Assembly: GCA_964392085.1 (NCBI GenBank)
Contig: CAYMOV010000109.1
Span: 1-7,808, forward strand
DNA length: 7,808 bases
From: CAYMOV01 sp964392085
Lineage (GTDB): Bacteria; Oederibacteriota; Muellerivitia; Muellerivitales; Muellerivitaceae
Direction: 5' to 3'
In this document: positions 1-5,425 of the stretch, one piece after another
Numbering within the stretch: the first letter of the stretch is position 1
Layout: each line of letters opens with the position of its first letter
Program-made: the position numbers and the translations under genes
Notes under the pieces: generated by a model
The model's input: only the letters and a program-made list of their open reading frames with translations
Database searches by the model: none
What the model was told of the DNA's origin: nothing

Positions 1-81
1 CTGACCGAGATGGTCAAGGACCTGAGCCAGCGCATCGAGGCCATGACGGCCCAGATGCACCAGAAGGTCCTGAAGGACTGA
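1..81 (+). CDS. DUF1003 family membrane protein, C-terminal fragment (5' end outside window)
   Basis: The window opens inside a reading frame that ends in TGA at 79-81; only the last 26 codons are visible. They encode LTEMVKDLSQRIEAMTAQMH followed by QKVLKD. This aligns without gaps to the last 26 residues of the complete DUF1003 protein at 4666-5202 (LTEMVRELSQQIADMTAEMH then QRVLKG), and the two stop codons coincide. The visible part is an amphipathic, probably coiled-coil tail; the DUF1003 membrane core would lie upstream. DUF1003 proteins are small inner-membrane proteins of unknown function. The assignment rests on the paralogue alone, but an ungapped match over the whole visible length is hard to explain otherwise. 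Confidence 0.8.
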   Translation: MTEMVKDLSQRIEAMTAQMHQKVLKD

Positions 82-217
82 GGGGGATCGTCGGTGGATG
101 GGCGGTGGGGTTCCACCGGGCCGGATCCCGGGGCCCACGGGCGGCGGGGTCGAGGCCACCTATTTCAGGGTCCTCAACTGCGATCCCGCTTCAGTTCCTG
201 AATAAATCGGGACCGGT

Positions 218-1054
218 TCAACCCGGCCCTCCGGGCCGGTTTTCCCCCGAAGGGCCGCTCCCCCTATCCGCCGTGGAACCCCCCGGAACCTTCCGAAGAT
301 TCCGGCCGGCCAAGAAATTGAAGAGGATGCCCAACTCGTAGAGGCCCAGGAGCGGAGTGAAGAAGATCAGTTGGCTGGTGAGGTCGCTGGTGAAGGGCGC
401 GAAGCCCACGGCCAGGAACAGGATGAGGTAGGCCCATAGCCTTTTCTTGGCGAAGAAGGAATGGTCCGCGATCCCCAGGGCCCCCAACATCCCCATGACC
501 AGGGGGAGTTCGAAGCTGAACCCCATGCCGGCCAGGAAGAGCGAGACGAAGGTGGTGTAGTAGTCCACGGTCCAGTTGGGCATCGTGTAGTAGTTCAGGG
601 TGTATCGGATCAGGATCTCCAGGCTGGGCGGGATCAGCCAAACGTAGGCCAGGGCCACGCCCATCGCGAAGAACAACCCGCCCAGGACCAAGGCCCCCAG
701 GAACAGGCGCCGCTCGCGGGGCTTGAGGATGGGCCCGAGGAAAACCCAGGCCTGCCAGAGCCAAACCGGCGAGGACAGCACGAGGGCGCCCAGGGCCGTG
801 AGTTTCAAATCCACGAAGAAGATCTCCCCCGGGGTGAGGGTGCCGAGCGAAGCCATACGGGCCTGGACCGCCGGGAATTTGGGAAGAACCCCCTGGAGGG
901 GCTTGAGCAGGACATGAAAGATGCGGGTGGAATTCATGAAACTCACCACCGCCCCCGCCAAATAGGCCGCGAGTGAGATGAAGATCCCGCTCCGAAGGTC
1001 CCCCAGGTGATCCAGCAGGAGCAGGGCGCGGTTCCGGATGGGGGTGGATTCCAT
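218..1054 (-). CDS. tatC: Sec-independent (twin-arginine) translocase subunit TatC
   Basis: TatC is the polytopic inner-membrane core of the Tat system, which recognises twin-arginine signal peptides and exports folded proteins. The 278-residue product carries family hallmarks in order: LLDHLGDLR near residues 13-21 (E. coli HLIELR), the WQAWVFLGPILKPRERR loop with Glu114, GFSFELP with Glu182, KKR at 203-205, and FTSDLTSQ with Asp224. Six hydrophobic segments fit the known topology. The length slightly exceeds the usual 240-260 because of a Gly/Pro/Arg-rich tail (about 251-278). ATG at 1054 was chosen because the family motif starts soon after it, but no clear ribosome site precedes it. An in-frame GTG at 1159 does have AAAAGG upstream and would add 35 atypical residues. 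No tatA or tatB gene is in the window. The family call is secure; the start is less so. Confidence 0.95.
   Translation of the reverse strand: MESTPIRNRALLLLDHLGDLRSGIFISLAAYLAGAVVSFMNSTRIFHVLLKPLQGVLPKFPAVQARMASLGTLTPGEIFFVDLKLTALGALVLSSPVWLWQAWVFLGPILKPRERRLFLGALVLGGLFFAMGVALAYVWLIPPSLEILIRYTLNYYTMPNWTVDYYTTFVSLFLAGMGFSFELPLVMGMLGALGIADHSFFAKKRLWAYLILFLAVGFAPFTSDLTSQLIFFTPLLGLYELGILFNFLAGRNLRKVPGGSTADRGSGPSGENRPGGPG
223..243 (+). terminator. Intrinsic-terminator-like hairpin inside the 3' end of tatC
   Basis: CCGGCCC (223-229), a TCC loop and GGGCCGG (233-239) form a perfect 7-bp GC stem, followed by TTTT and then CCCCC. Read on the plus strand, this fits a terminator for the DUF1003-type gene ending at 81. 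It lies within the last codons of the convergent tatC gene, so it also shapes the TatC tail. The T tract is short, so efficiency is uncertain. Confidence 0.5.
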
Positions 1055-1227
1055 GGCTGGGAATGTACCACGGGGAGCCGGGGATTGACCCGAAGAAGTC
1101 GTCGGCGACGGGCGGCGGACAAGACCGGCTTTTTCCCTGACATTGGGCCTGTATTTCACTTGAAACCTTTTCCCCCCCCATCCGTCCTAAGGGCGTAGTT
1201 GAAAGAGTTAAAACCGGGAGGGAAAGC

Positions 1228-1581
1228 ATGAAACGCATTTTGTCGATGTTGCTGGCCGCTTCGTTTTTGATGGTGTCGGGACTCGCGATGGCGCAGGACG
1301 CCGGTTCGACGGCTCCGGCCGCCGGAACCCCGAAGGTCCATCGGGCGAGCCCCAAGCGCCGCCTGAAGCGCCAACACAAGCGCATCAAGCAAGGTGAGAA
1401 GAACGGGACGATCGACAAGTCCGAGGCCAAGCAGCTCCACCAAGAAGGCAAGGACATCAACAACGAGCGCAAGGCCGACCTCAAGAACGACGGCGGCAAG
1501 CTCACCCCCGCGGACCGCAAGGACCTGGAAAAGCAGGAAGACCAGCGCTCCAAGGAAATCAAGCAGGACAAGACGAACTAA
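1228..1581 (+). CDS. Small secreted Lys-rich protein with two related helical repeats
   Basis: The 117-residue product starts with a classical signal peptide: basic MKR, a hydrophobic core, and a likely cut after AMA at residue 22. GGGAGGG (1216-1222) sits 5 bases before the ATG and supports this start. After a short Ala/Thr/Pro stretch, the mature protein is highly charged. Two units resemble each other: about 59-83 (NGTIDKSEAKQLHQEGKDIN and on) and about 89-114 (GGKLTPADRKDLEKQEDQRS and on), each a turn plus G-x-[IL]-[DT] before a charged helix. From memory, this pattern recurs in small exported hypothetical proteins of other bacteria, several ending in a Gln/Arg-Ser-x-x-Ile motif. Function is unknown; a periplasmic location is inferred. 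It is a single-gene unit, since a strong terminator follows. Confidence 0.85.
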   Translation: MKRILSMLLAASFLMVSGLAMAQDAGSTAPAAGTPKVHRASPKRRLKRQHKRIKQGEKNGTIDKSEAKQLHQEGKDINNERKADLKNDGGKLTPADRKDLEKQEDQRSKEIKQDKTN

Positions 1582-1625
1582 ACCAGCCGGGACATCGGGA
1601 AGCCGAACGGCTTCCAGCCGGTTCA

Positions 1626-1658
1626 GCGGGTGGACCTTCCCGGTCCACCCGCTTTTTT
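1626..1658 (+). terminator. Strong intrinsic terminator of the small secreted protein gene
   Basis: GCGGGTGGACC (1626-1636), a 5-base loop TTCCC and GGTCCACCCGC (1642-1652) form a perfect 11-bp stem followed by six T (1653-1658). It lies 44 bases after the stop at 1581 and isolates that gene from the PAS gene downstream. A weaker imperfect hairpin (GAACGGCT/AGCCGGTTC, about 1605-1623) precedes it. Confidence 0.93.
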
Positions 1659-1704
1659 ATTGGGCGATTACCCCCCTGTTCCGCCAAGTTTCTTGGGGAT
1701 GTAC

Positions 1705-1736
1705 TTGGTTCCTTACCGCCGGTATGGGTATAAAAT
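1705..1736 (+). promoter_or_regulatory. Putative sigma-70-type promoter of the PAS gene
   Basis: An AT-rich TATAAAAT box (1729-1736) stands out in GC-rich DNA between the terminator at 1626-1658 and the PAS gene start at 1767. A weak -35-like TTGGTT (1705-1710) lies 18 bases before TATAAA. The placement is sensible and the -10 match is good, but the -35 match is poor. Confidence 0.45.
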
Positions 1737-1766
1737 AGGCAAATCCAATTTCCGGGGGAAACCCGT

Positions 1767-2540
1767 TTGAGCGCTTCGCCGATCATCTTTTCCCTTGAGG
1801 ACCCGGCGTTCAGGGCCCTGATCGACCTTTCCCCGGTCGCCATCGGCGTTTCCCGCGACGGCATCATGATCTACGGCAACCCCGCCTACCGGATCCTCTA
1901 CGGGTATTCGGCCGACGAGGGGATCACGGGCAGGTCCGTCCAAGAGCATATCGCCCCTTCCGCCCGACCCTCCCTCGAACAGCGCCTGAAGAAACGGGTT
2001 CCCGGGGCCTGGGCCCCGGAGAAGTATGAGACCCGCGGGCTCCGCAAGGGCGGCGAGGAGTTCGAATTGGAGGCTTCGTCCATCCGGGTCCCCCTGGCGG
2101 ACGGTGACGCGACCTTGGTCTTCCTCTCGGACATATCGGGCCGGAAACGCAACGAGGAATCCCTCCGGGAGCAGGAGGAACGGTTCAAGGCGCTTTTCGT
2201 CAACGCGGGGATCGGGATGGCCCTCCTGGCCATGGACGGCACCGCGATCCTGGCGAACCCGGCCCTCGTGGAGATGCTGGGTTACCCCGAGGCGGAACTC
2301 CAGCGGATGACCTTCGACAAGTTCACCCATCCCGACGACGTGAAGAAGGACCGGGCCCTCTTCCAGGAGTTGTTGTCGGGCAAACGCATGTCCTACCGGA
2401 TGGAGAAGCGCTATCTCCACAAGGACGGCCGTACGGTGCGGGGGGCCTTGACGGTCTCGGTGGTGAAGGGACCCACGGGGAAACCCCATTACGCCGTGGG
2501 CATGGTCGAGAGGATCCCCGACCGGCCGGGGCCGGCCTGA
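1767..2540 (+). CDS. Tandem PAS-domain sensor protein without output domain
   Basis: The 257-residue soluble protein consists of two PAS domains. PAS1 spans about residues 13-127 (LIDLSPVAIGVSRDGIMIYG, ending in the PAC-like FLSDISGRKRNEESLREQEE linker). PAS2 spans about 137-250 (RFKALFVNAGIGMALLAMDG, then the PAC segment with YLHKDGRTVRGALTV and GKPHYAVGMVERI). Such pairs normally sit in front of a histidine kinase, GGDEF or EAL domain; here the protein stops 7 residues after PAS2, and no kinase or cyclase motif is present. The start is a TTG at 1767 with GGGGG (1754-1758) upstream; the first internal ATG would remove part of PAS1. PAS domains bind small ligands or cofactors and mediate protein contacts, so this could be a stand-alone sensor or adaptor. 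Its ligand and partner are unknown. Confidence 0.88.
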   Translation: MSASPIIFSLEDPAFRALIDLSPVAIGVSRDGIMIYGNPAYRILYGYSADEGITGRSVQEHIAPSARPSLEQRLKKRVPGAWAPEKYETRGLRKGGEEFELEASSIRVPLADGDATLVFLSDISGRKRNEESLREQEERFKALFVNAGIGMALLAMDGTAILANPALVEMLGYPEAELQRMTFDKFTHPDDVKKDRALFQELLSGKRMSYRMEKRYLHKDGRTVRGALTVSVVKGPTGKPHYAVGMVERIPDRPGPA

Positions 2541-2586
2541 CCCAGTCGGATGATTTAACGGCAAAATTTGAGGGGGGACCGTCGAA

Positions 2587-3141
2587 ATGAACCAGGGCAC
2601 CCCGCGCCTCCACCGTGAAACGACCCATCGGCTGGCCCGCCGGAGCCTCTTCGCGTTCCTGGTGACCTTCCTGCTCGCCCGAATCGATGTCTTCCTGATC
2701 ATGTCGGGAAGTATCCCCAACTTTTACCTCTTCATGCGCGGAACCCACGTCCACCATTTGAACTACGGCATTTTCCTCCTCTCGGCCACTGCGGGTTACG
2801 CCATTTTCCGGAGGCCGGTGGGGCGGTCGGCGGAGGTCATGGCCCTGGCCTACGGCGTCGCCTTGGCCCTCACCTTCGATGAGTTCGGCATGTGGCTGCA
2901 CCTGGGGGGGAGCTACTGGCAGCGGGCGAGCTTGGACGCGGTCATCGCGGTGGCGGCCCTGATCGCCCTGGTGGGGTTCGCGGGCTCCATCCGGAAGTTC
3001 GAGTCCCGCCATTTTTGGAGCTTCGGGATATTGGCGCTCGTCTTGGGGCTGTTCGCCTTCGCCCTGTTCCGGGCGGCCGACCGGGTGGGGGAGAAGGTCG
3101 GGCCCGCCTTGATGGAATTGGAGTCCTCCTCCTCGCCCTAG
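2587..3141 (+). CDS. Integral membrane protein, five helices, HVHH and DEF motifs, unknown function
   Basis: The 184-residue protein starts at an ATG preceded by GAGGGGGGA, 46 bases after the PAS gene, so the two could be co-transcribed. Five hydrophobic segments are visible at about residues 21-39, 58-74, 83-104, 114-133 and 142-161. Conserved-looking polar motifs sit at membrane edges: RGTHVHHLNYG (51-61), LTFDEFGMWLH (95-105) and GGSYWQRASLDA (107-118). From memory, uncharacterised bacterial membrane proteins combine a similar HHxxxG motif with a DEF-x-x-WLHL...YW motif; no function is established. The clustered His, Asp and Glu residues could form a metal or proton site, which is inference only. 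The tail ends in a Ser-rich ESSSSP. Confidence 0.82.
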   Translation: MNQGTPRLHRETTHRLARRSLFAFLVTFLLARIDVFLIMSGSIPNFYLFMRGTHVHHLNYGIFLLSATAGYAIFRRPVGRSAEVMALAYGVALALTFDEFGMWLHLGGSYWQRASLDAVIAVAALIALVGFAGSIRKFESRHFWSFGILALVLGLFAFALFRAADRVGEKVGPALMELESSSSP

Positions 3142-3188
3142 CGGGACGATGAAAAAGCCGAACGGAAGGGACTTTTTCGCATCTCGCG

Positions 3189-3222
3189 CGCGAATCATTC
3201 CCCCCAAAACAGGGGATTCGCG
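3189..3222. repeat. Inverted repeat (hairpin 1)
   Basis: CGCGAATC (3189-3196) pairs perfectly with GATTCGCG (3215-3222). A C-rich run and GGG inside can extend the stem across a small bulge. There is no T tract, so this is not a standard terminator. Confidence 0.6.
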
Positions 3223-3259
3223 GCAATTCGCACGACCCACATGGCCGCCGGCTCTCCTT

Positions 3260-3277
3260 GCGAAAAACCGTTTTCGC
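3260..3277. repeat. Inverted repeat (hairpin 2)
   Basis: GCGAAAA (3260-3266), a four-base ACCG loop and TTTTCGC (3271-3277) form a compact perfect 7-bp hairpin. It lies 4 bases before a larger hairpin. Confidence 0.6.
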
Positions 3278-3281
3278 TAGG

Positions 3282-3310
3282 GTCGTCAGGCGGTTATGCC
3301 GCCTGACGGC
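3282..3310. repeat. Long perfect inverted repeat (hairpin 3)
   Basis: CGTCAGGCGG (3284-3293), a TTATG loop and CCGCCTGACG (3299-3308) form a perfect 10-bp stem. One G-T and one G-C pair extend it to 12 (3282-3310). It is the strongest structure in this gap. The plus strand continues with ACAAAAAAT rather than a T run, and the minus strand has no T run, so a terminator role is unlikely. Confidence 0.75.
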
Positions 3311-3335
3311 AGGGTACAAAAAATCATTTCATCAC

Positions 3336-3359
3336 CCCGCTGGAAGTCCACGACCACGG
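3336..3359 (+). repeat. Dispersed repeat, short degenerate copy D
   Basis: This 24-base stretch matches 5278-5301 at 21 of 24 positions without gaps; the core is TGGAAGTCCACGACCACGG here and TGGAAGTTCACGACCTCGG there. Similarity stops after the CGG. It is the shortest member of the repeat family that includes the 3' end of the oxidase gene at 7237, and the least certain. Confidence 0.4.
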
Positions 3360-3468
3360 TCCTCATAAGGCGAAGCGATTGAACCGCGGGGAAAGCGGGG
3401 GCCACGGGAAACCCGGTTTATTCCCGAAGCCTTTTTAACTGGAAGCCCAAAACCCATTGCCCCCCGCA

Positions 3469-3497
3469 CCGCCCCGATTCCATGATATGGAGGGCGG
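3469..3497. repeat. Bipartite inverted repeat (hairpin 4)
   Basis: CCGCCC (3469-3474) pairs with GGGCGG (3492-3497). After a 4-base bulge (CGAT), TCCAT (3479-3483) pairs with ATGGA (3487-3491) around a GAT loop. The stem totals 11 bp. A small GCGGG/CCCGC hairpin (3494-3508) overlaps it and could compete. Confidence 0.5.
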
Positions 3498-3546
3498 GGC
3501 TGTCCCGCATTCATTGGAAGTTAAATGGCGTGTGGGACTTGTCCTC

Positions 3547-3600
3547 CGTGGTTAAATAAGTCCTTCGTTTTTGGAATTCAACATCTCGGCGGCGACTGGG
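3547..3600 (+). repeat. Dispersed repeat, degenerate copy A
   Basis: It aligns without gaps to 7214-7267 at about 40 of 54 positions. A perfect 13-base block AGTCCTTCGTTTT (3559-3571) lies in what would be the 3' flank of the oxidase gene, and a perfect 9-base block CTCGGCGGC lies in its coding end. Read on the minus strand in the matching frame, it gives VAAEMLNS against LAAAEVVNF in the oxidase. The homology crosses the stop codon of the source gene. It lies just upstream of the membrane-protein gene at 3632. Confidence 0.65.
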
Positions 3601-3631
3601 TTTGAAGCTTTGATCCTCTCGGGGGTGCCCT

Positions 3632-4402
3632 ATGGTCGGACGAAAACTGAAAACAGCCGGGAAGTCCGGTCGGCGGCCCGCCCGGCGCCATTCCGGGAAA
3701 CGGTCCGCCACGGCCCCGCGCCTCAAAACCCTCCCCATCCGGGCCGCCTTTGGAAAGGCGTTCGGGGTTTTCAACAAGAACCGGGGGGCTTTCCTGCGGA
3801 TGGGCGCCTTCTGGGCCGCCTCTCAACTCGTTTATGGGATCGCCCGCGCCTGGCTGAGGTATTTCCATCATCATCCCCCCGACGGTTGGACCCTTCCGAC
3901 CACTTTGGCGATCATCGCCGTCGTGGCATGGTTGACCAGTTTCGTTTACCAGGTTGAGATGACCCGTTTGGCCCTCAAGAGAATGCCGGGTCCCCACCGC
4001 GCGATGAAGGCCAACTTCGGGTTGGGTTGGGGGATCGGCCGGTATTTCCACGCTTCGATCTTGTCGGGGTTGGCCGTCATTGTGGGGTTCCTCCTTTTGG
4101 TCGTACCTGGGTTGATCGTGGGCGCGGCCCTCTCCATGGCGGCGATCGCCGCCCTGGAATACCGCGTCAAAACCTGGCACAGCCTCGCGATCAGCGTGGA
4201 AATGACCCGTGGGGTCCGGATCAAGGTCTGGGGGTTCATGCTGGCCCTGGTCCCGTTCAACCTGGCGGGTTTGCTGTTTTTGGGCGTCGGTCTGTTGGTG
4301 ACGGTGCCGGTGTCCATGATCGCCTGGGTGGCGGTCTACCGCGATTTGGAACGCCAAACGAAATTGCCGAAGTTGGAGTTGATGAAGGTCCAGGGCCGTT
4401 AA
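3632..4402 (+). CDS. Polytopic membrane protein, DUF975/YciC-like, with basic N-terminal tail
   Basis: The 256-residue protein has a strongly basic, non-hydrophobic N-terminus (about 1-35: MVGRKLKTAGKSGRRPARRH and on). Five or six hydrophobic segments follow, at about 53-75, 88-108, 139-160, 161-176 and 199-237. Features typical of this loosely defined family are GFLLLVVPGLIVGAALSMAA (152-171), the amphipathic AISVEMTRGVRIKVWGF segment, and a closing GVGLLVTVPVSMIAWVAVYR. These proteins are inner-membrane proteins without a firmly assigned function. The ATG at 3632 follows GGGGGTG at a workable distance. The basic tail is unusual and could bind acidic lipids or nucleic acid, or reflect a start called too early; no good later start is obvious before the first helix. 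The gene appears to stand alone. Confidence 0.78.
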   Translation: MVGRKLKTAGKSGRRPARRHSGKRSATAPRLKTLPIRAAFGKAFGVFNKNRGAFLRMGAFWAASQLVYGIARAWLRYFHHHPPDGWTLPTTLAIIAVVAWLTSFVYQVEMTRLALKRMPGPHRAMKANFGLGWGIGRYFHASILSGLAVIVGFLLLVVPGLIVGAALSMAAIAALEYRVKTWHSLAISVEMTRGVRIKVWGFMLALVPFNLAGLLFLGVGLLVTVPVSMIAWVAVYRDLERQTKLPKLELMKVQGR

Positions 4403-4495
4403 GGGGATGGCCCGGGATACCGCGGGAGGGTTTTTTCCCGGGTCCCCCGGCATCAACAAGGACATCCGGTTCCGCGGCGAAAAGGCCTGTAAGCC

Positions 4496-4518
4496 CCGTA
4501 ACTTCCTTGTTACGGTTT
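4496..4518 (+). terminator. Possible weak intrinsic terminator
   Basis: CCGTAAC (4496-4502), a six-base TTCCTT loop and GTTACGG (4509-4515) form a perfect 7-bp stem followed by only TTT. It lies about 95 bases after the membrane-protein stop and before the DUF1003 promoter region, which fits a terminator, but the short T tract makes this uncertain. A second imperfect hairpin (CCCGGGA/TCCCGGG, 4411-4442) lies nearer the stop. Confidence 0.4.
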
Positions 4519-4586
4519 CAATGGACGGAGTGGCCGGTATTTAAGGGGGATCCGCGGGATTGGACCCGGGGTTGGGGGGCGCCGGA

Positions 4587-4616
4587 TCGACGCGTTGTAG
4601 GGAACTTTGGGATAAT
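4587..4616 (+). promoter_or_regulatory. Putative promoter of the DUF1003 gene
   Basis: A -10-like GATAAT (4611-4616) has TCGACG (4587-4592, four of six matching TTGACA) 18 bases upstream. It lies about 50 bases before the ATG at 4666, with no gene between. This is a consensus match only. Confidence 0.4.
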
Positions 4617-4665
4617 AGCCCCCTCAACCGAATCAAAATAAACCTCCCCTGGATTGGAGACTCCC

Positions 4666-5202
4666 ATGGAGAAAGTCGACCGCCGCGCCGAGAATTTCAT
4701 CTCCATCGACCCGAAGAACCACCACTTGAGGTTCCACCTGCCGCATTTCCACATGAACTCGGTGTTCGGGGACGATTGGTTCGCCCTGAAGGCCGAGGCC
4801 TTCGCCCGGTTCTTCGGCACCCCATTCTTCCTGATCACCCAGACCCTTATCGTGGCGTTGTGGATCGGCCTCAACGTGGCCGGGGTCTTCCAATTCGACC
4901 TGTACCCCTTCATCCTCCTCAACCTGGCCTTCAGCCTCCAGGCGGCTTACGCGGCGCCGCTGATCCTGCTGGCCCAGACCCGCCAGGCGGACCGGGACAA
5001 GGCCCATTTGGAGGCCGACGCGAGGCATCGGGAGGCCCTGGACCAGGCCAGCGCCCAGCGGCAGACCTTGGCGGTGCAGGAGACGGAGAAATTGTTGGTG
5101 TTGATGGACCAGAACACGAAACTGACCGAGATGGTGCGGGAATTGAGCCAGCAGATCGCCGATATGACCGCCGAGATGCACCAGAGGGTATTGAAAGGCT
5201 GA
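4666..5202 (+). CDS. DUF1003 family membrane protein
   Basis: The 178-residue protein has a hydrophilic N-terminus, then the DUF1003 core: FFLITQTLIVALWIGLNVAG (about 54-73), FDLYPFILLNLAFSLQAAYA (about 77-96) and APLILLAQTRQADRDK (about 97-112). These are two membrane helices with the family's Y-PF-LLN-x-x-S and APLI-x-x-AQ-RQA-RD signature. The remaining 65 residues form a long charged, probably coiled-coil tail (LEADARHREALDQASAQRQT and on). The ATG at 4666 is preferred because GGAG (4656-4659) lies 6 bases upstream; an in-frame TTG at 4654 would run through that ribosome site. Family function is unknown. A paralogous gene ends at position 81, and the two share their last 26 codons at protein level with an identical stop position. 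Confidence 0.9.
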   Translation: MEKVDRRAENFISIDPKNHHLRFHLPHFHMNSVFGDDWFALKAEAFARFFGTPFFLITQTLIVALWIGLNVAGVFQFDLYPFILLNLAFSLQAAYAAPLILLAQTRQADRDKAHLEADARHREALDQASAQRQTLAVQETEKLLVLMDQNTKLTEMVRELSQQIADMTAEMHQRVLKG

Positions 5203-5277
5203 AGAGGCTAGTCGCCCCTGAACCTGAAAATGGGGGCCTCATGTTCCGGGGCGGATGGGGCGCTGACCCGCCCAAAA

Positions 5278-5312
5278 CCCGTTGGAAGTTCACGACCTCG
5301 GCGGCCGCCAGG
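5278..5312 (+). repeat. Dispersed repeat, copy B (28 bases identical to the 3' end of the oxidase gene)
   Basis: Positions 5285-5312 (GAAGTTCACGACC through CCGCCAGG) are identical to 7240-7267, the last coding bases of the Fe-S oxidase on the minus strand. In the matching frame this non-coding copy reads DLAAAEVVNF, but the stop codon TAA is replaced by CAA. Weaker similarity continues past 5312 if 12 bases of the oxidase copy are skipped. Bases 5278-5301 also match copy D at 3336-3359. It lies between the DUF1003 gene and the lipoprotein gene. Confidence 0.85.
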
Positions 5313-5425
5313 TCTTGCCGCCGATTCCGGGGGATTTGGAATGCCCTTGTTTTCGGTCAGGGTAAGTCGCCTGGATGCTGTCCCACCCCATAAAGCGATC
5401 CGGCCTCCTGGAGTATCCTCAAGAC

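Larger units (their letters stand above)
3142..3631. other. Gene-free interval rich in inverted repeats
   Basis: No convincing gene is seen in these 490 bases; the short open frames lack ribosome sites and protein-like composition. The interval contains at least four clear inverted repeats (annotated separately) and weaker ones: GATG-AAAAAG/CTTTTTC-G-CATC (3148-3183), CGGGAA/TTCCCG (3405-3426, with TTTTT at 3432-3436) and GCGGG/CCCGC (3494-3508). The word TGGAAG recurs at 3341, 3440 and 3515, and TGGAAT at 3572. Two stretches (3336-3359 and 3547-3600) resemble the 3' end of the oxidase gene at 7237. The 3405-3436 structure could act as a plus-strand terminator. A non-coding RNA or decayed gene remnants are possible. 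Confidence 0.6.

Noticed and set aside
183..212. Hairpin TCCCG...TTCAG/CTGAA...CGGGA as a tatC terminator
   Set aside because: Interrupted by an asymmetric internal loop and not followed by a T run on the minus strand.
264..1571. Long minus-strand open frame (435 codons) across tatC and the small secreted protein gene
   Set aside because: It is the antisense or shifted frame of two well-supported genes; composition is Pro/Gly/Arg-rich with no recognisable domain.
2524..2537. GGCCGG-GG-CCGGCC inverted repeat at the end of the PAS gene
   Set aside because: Two-base loop, no T tract and within the last codons; likely a by-product of GC-rich coding.
1713..3240. Long minus-strand open frames opposite the PAS and membrane-protein genes
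   Set aside because: They shadow clear PAS and transmembrane coding regions and are typical of GC-rich DNA; no ribosome site or family features.
3282..3310. Integron attC site or intrinsic terminator
   Set aside because: No integrase, no attC-type core sites and no T tract; kept only as an inverted repeat.
3142..3631. CRISPR array, because of the recurring TGGAAG words
   Set aside because: Spacing is irregular and the repeated unit is only six bases; no cas genes.
3578..4465. Minus-strand open frame opposite the DUF975-like gene
   Set aside because: His/Gln/Asp/Pro-rich low-complexity translation, the mirror of a hydrophobic protein; not a real gene.
4560..5393. Plus-strand open frame overlapping the DUF1003 gene
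   Set aside because: Shifted frame of a recognised family with better start and ribosome site; the translation is Pro/Arg/Gly-rich without domains.
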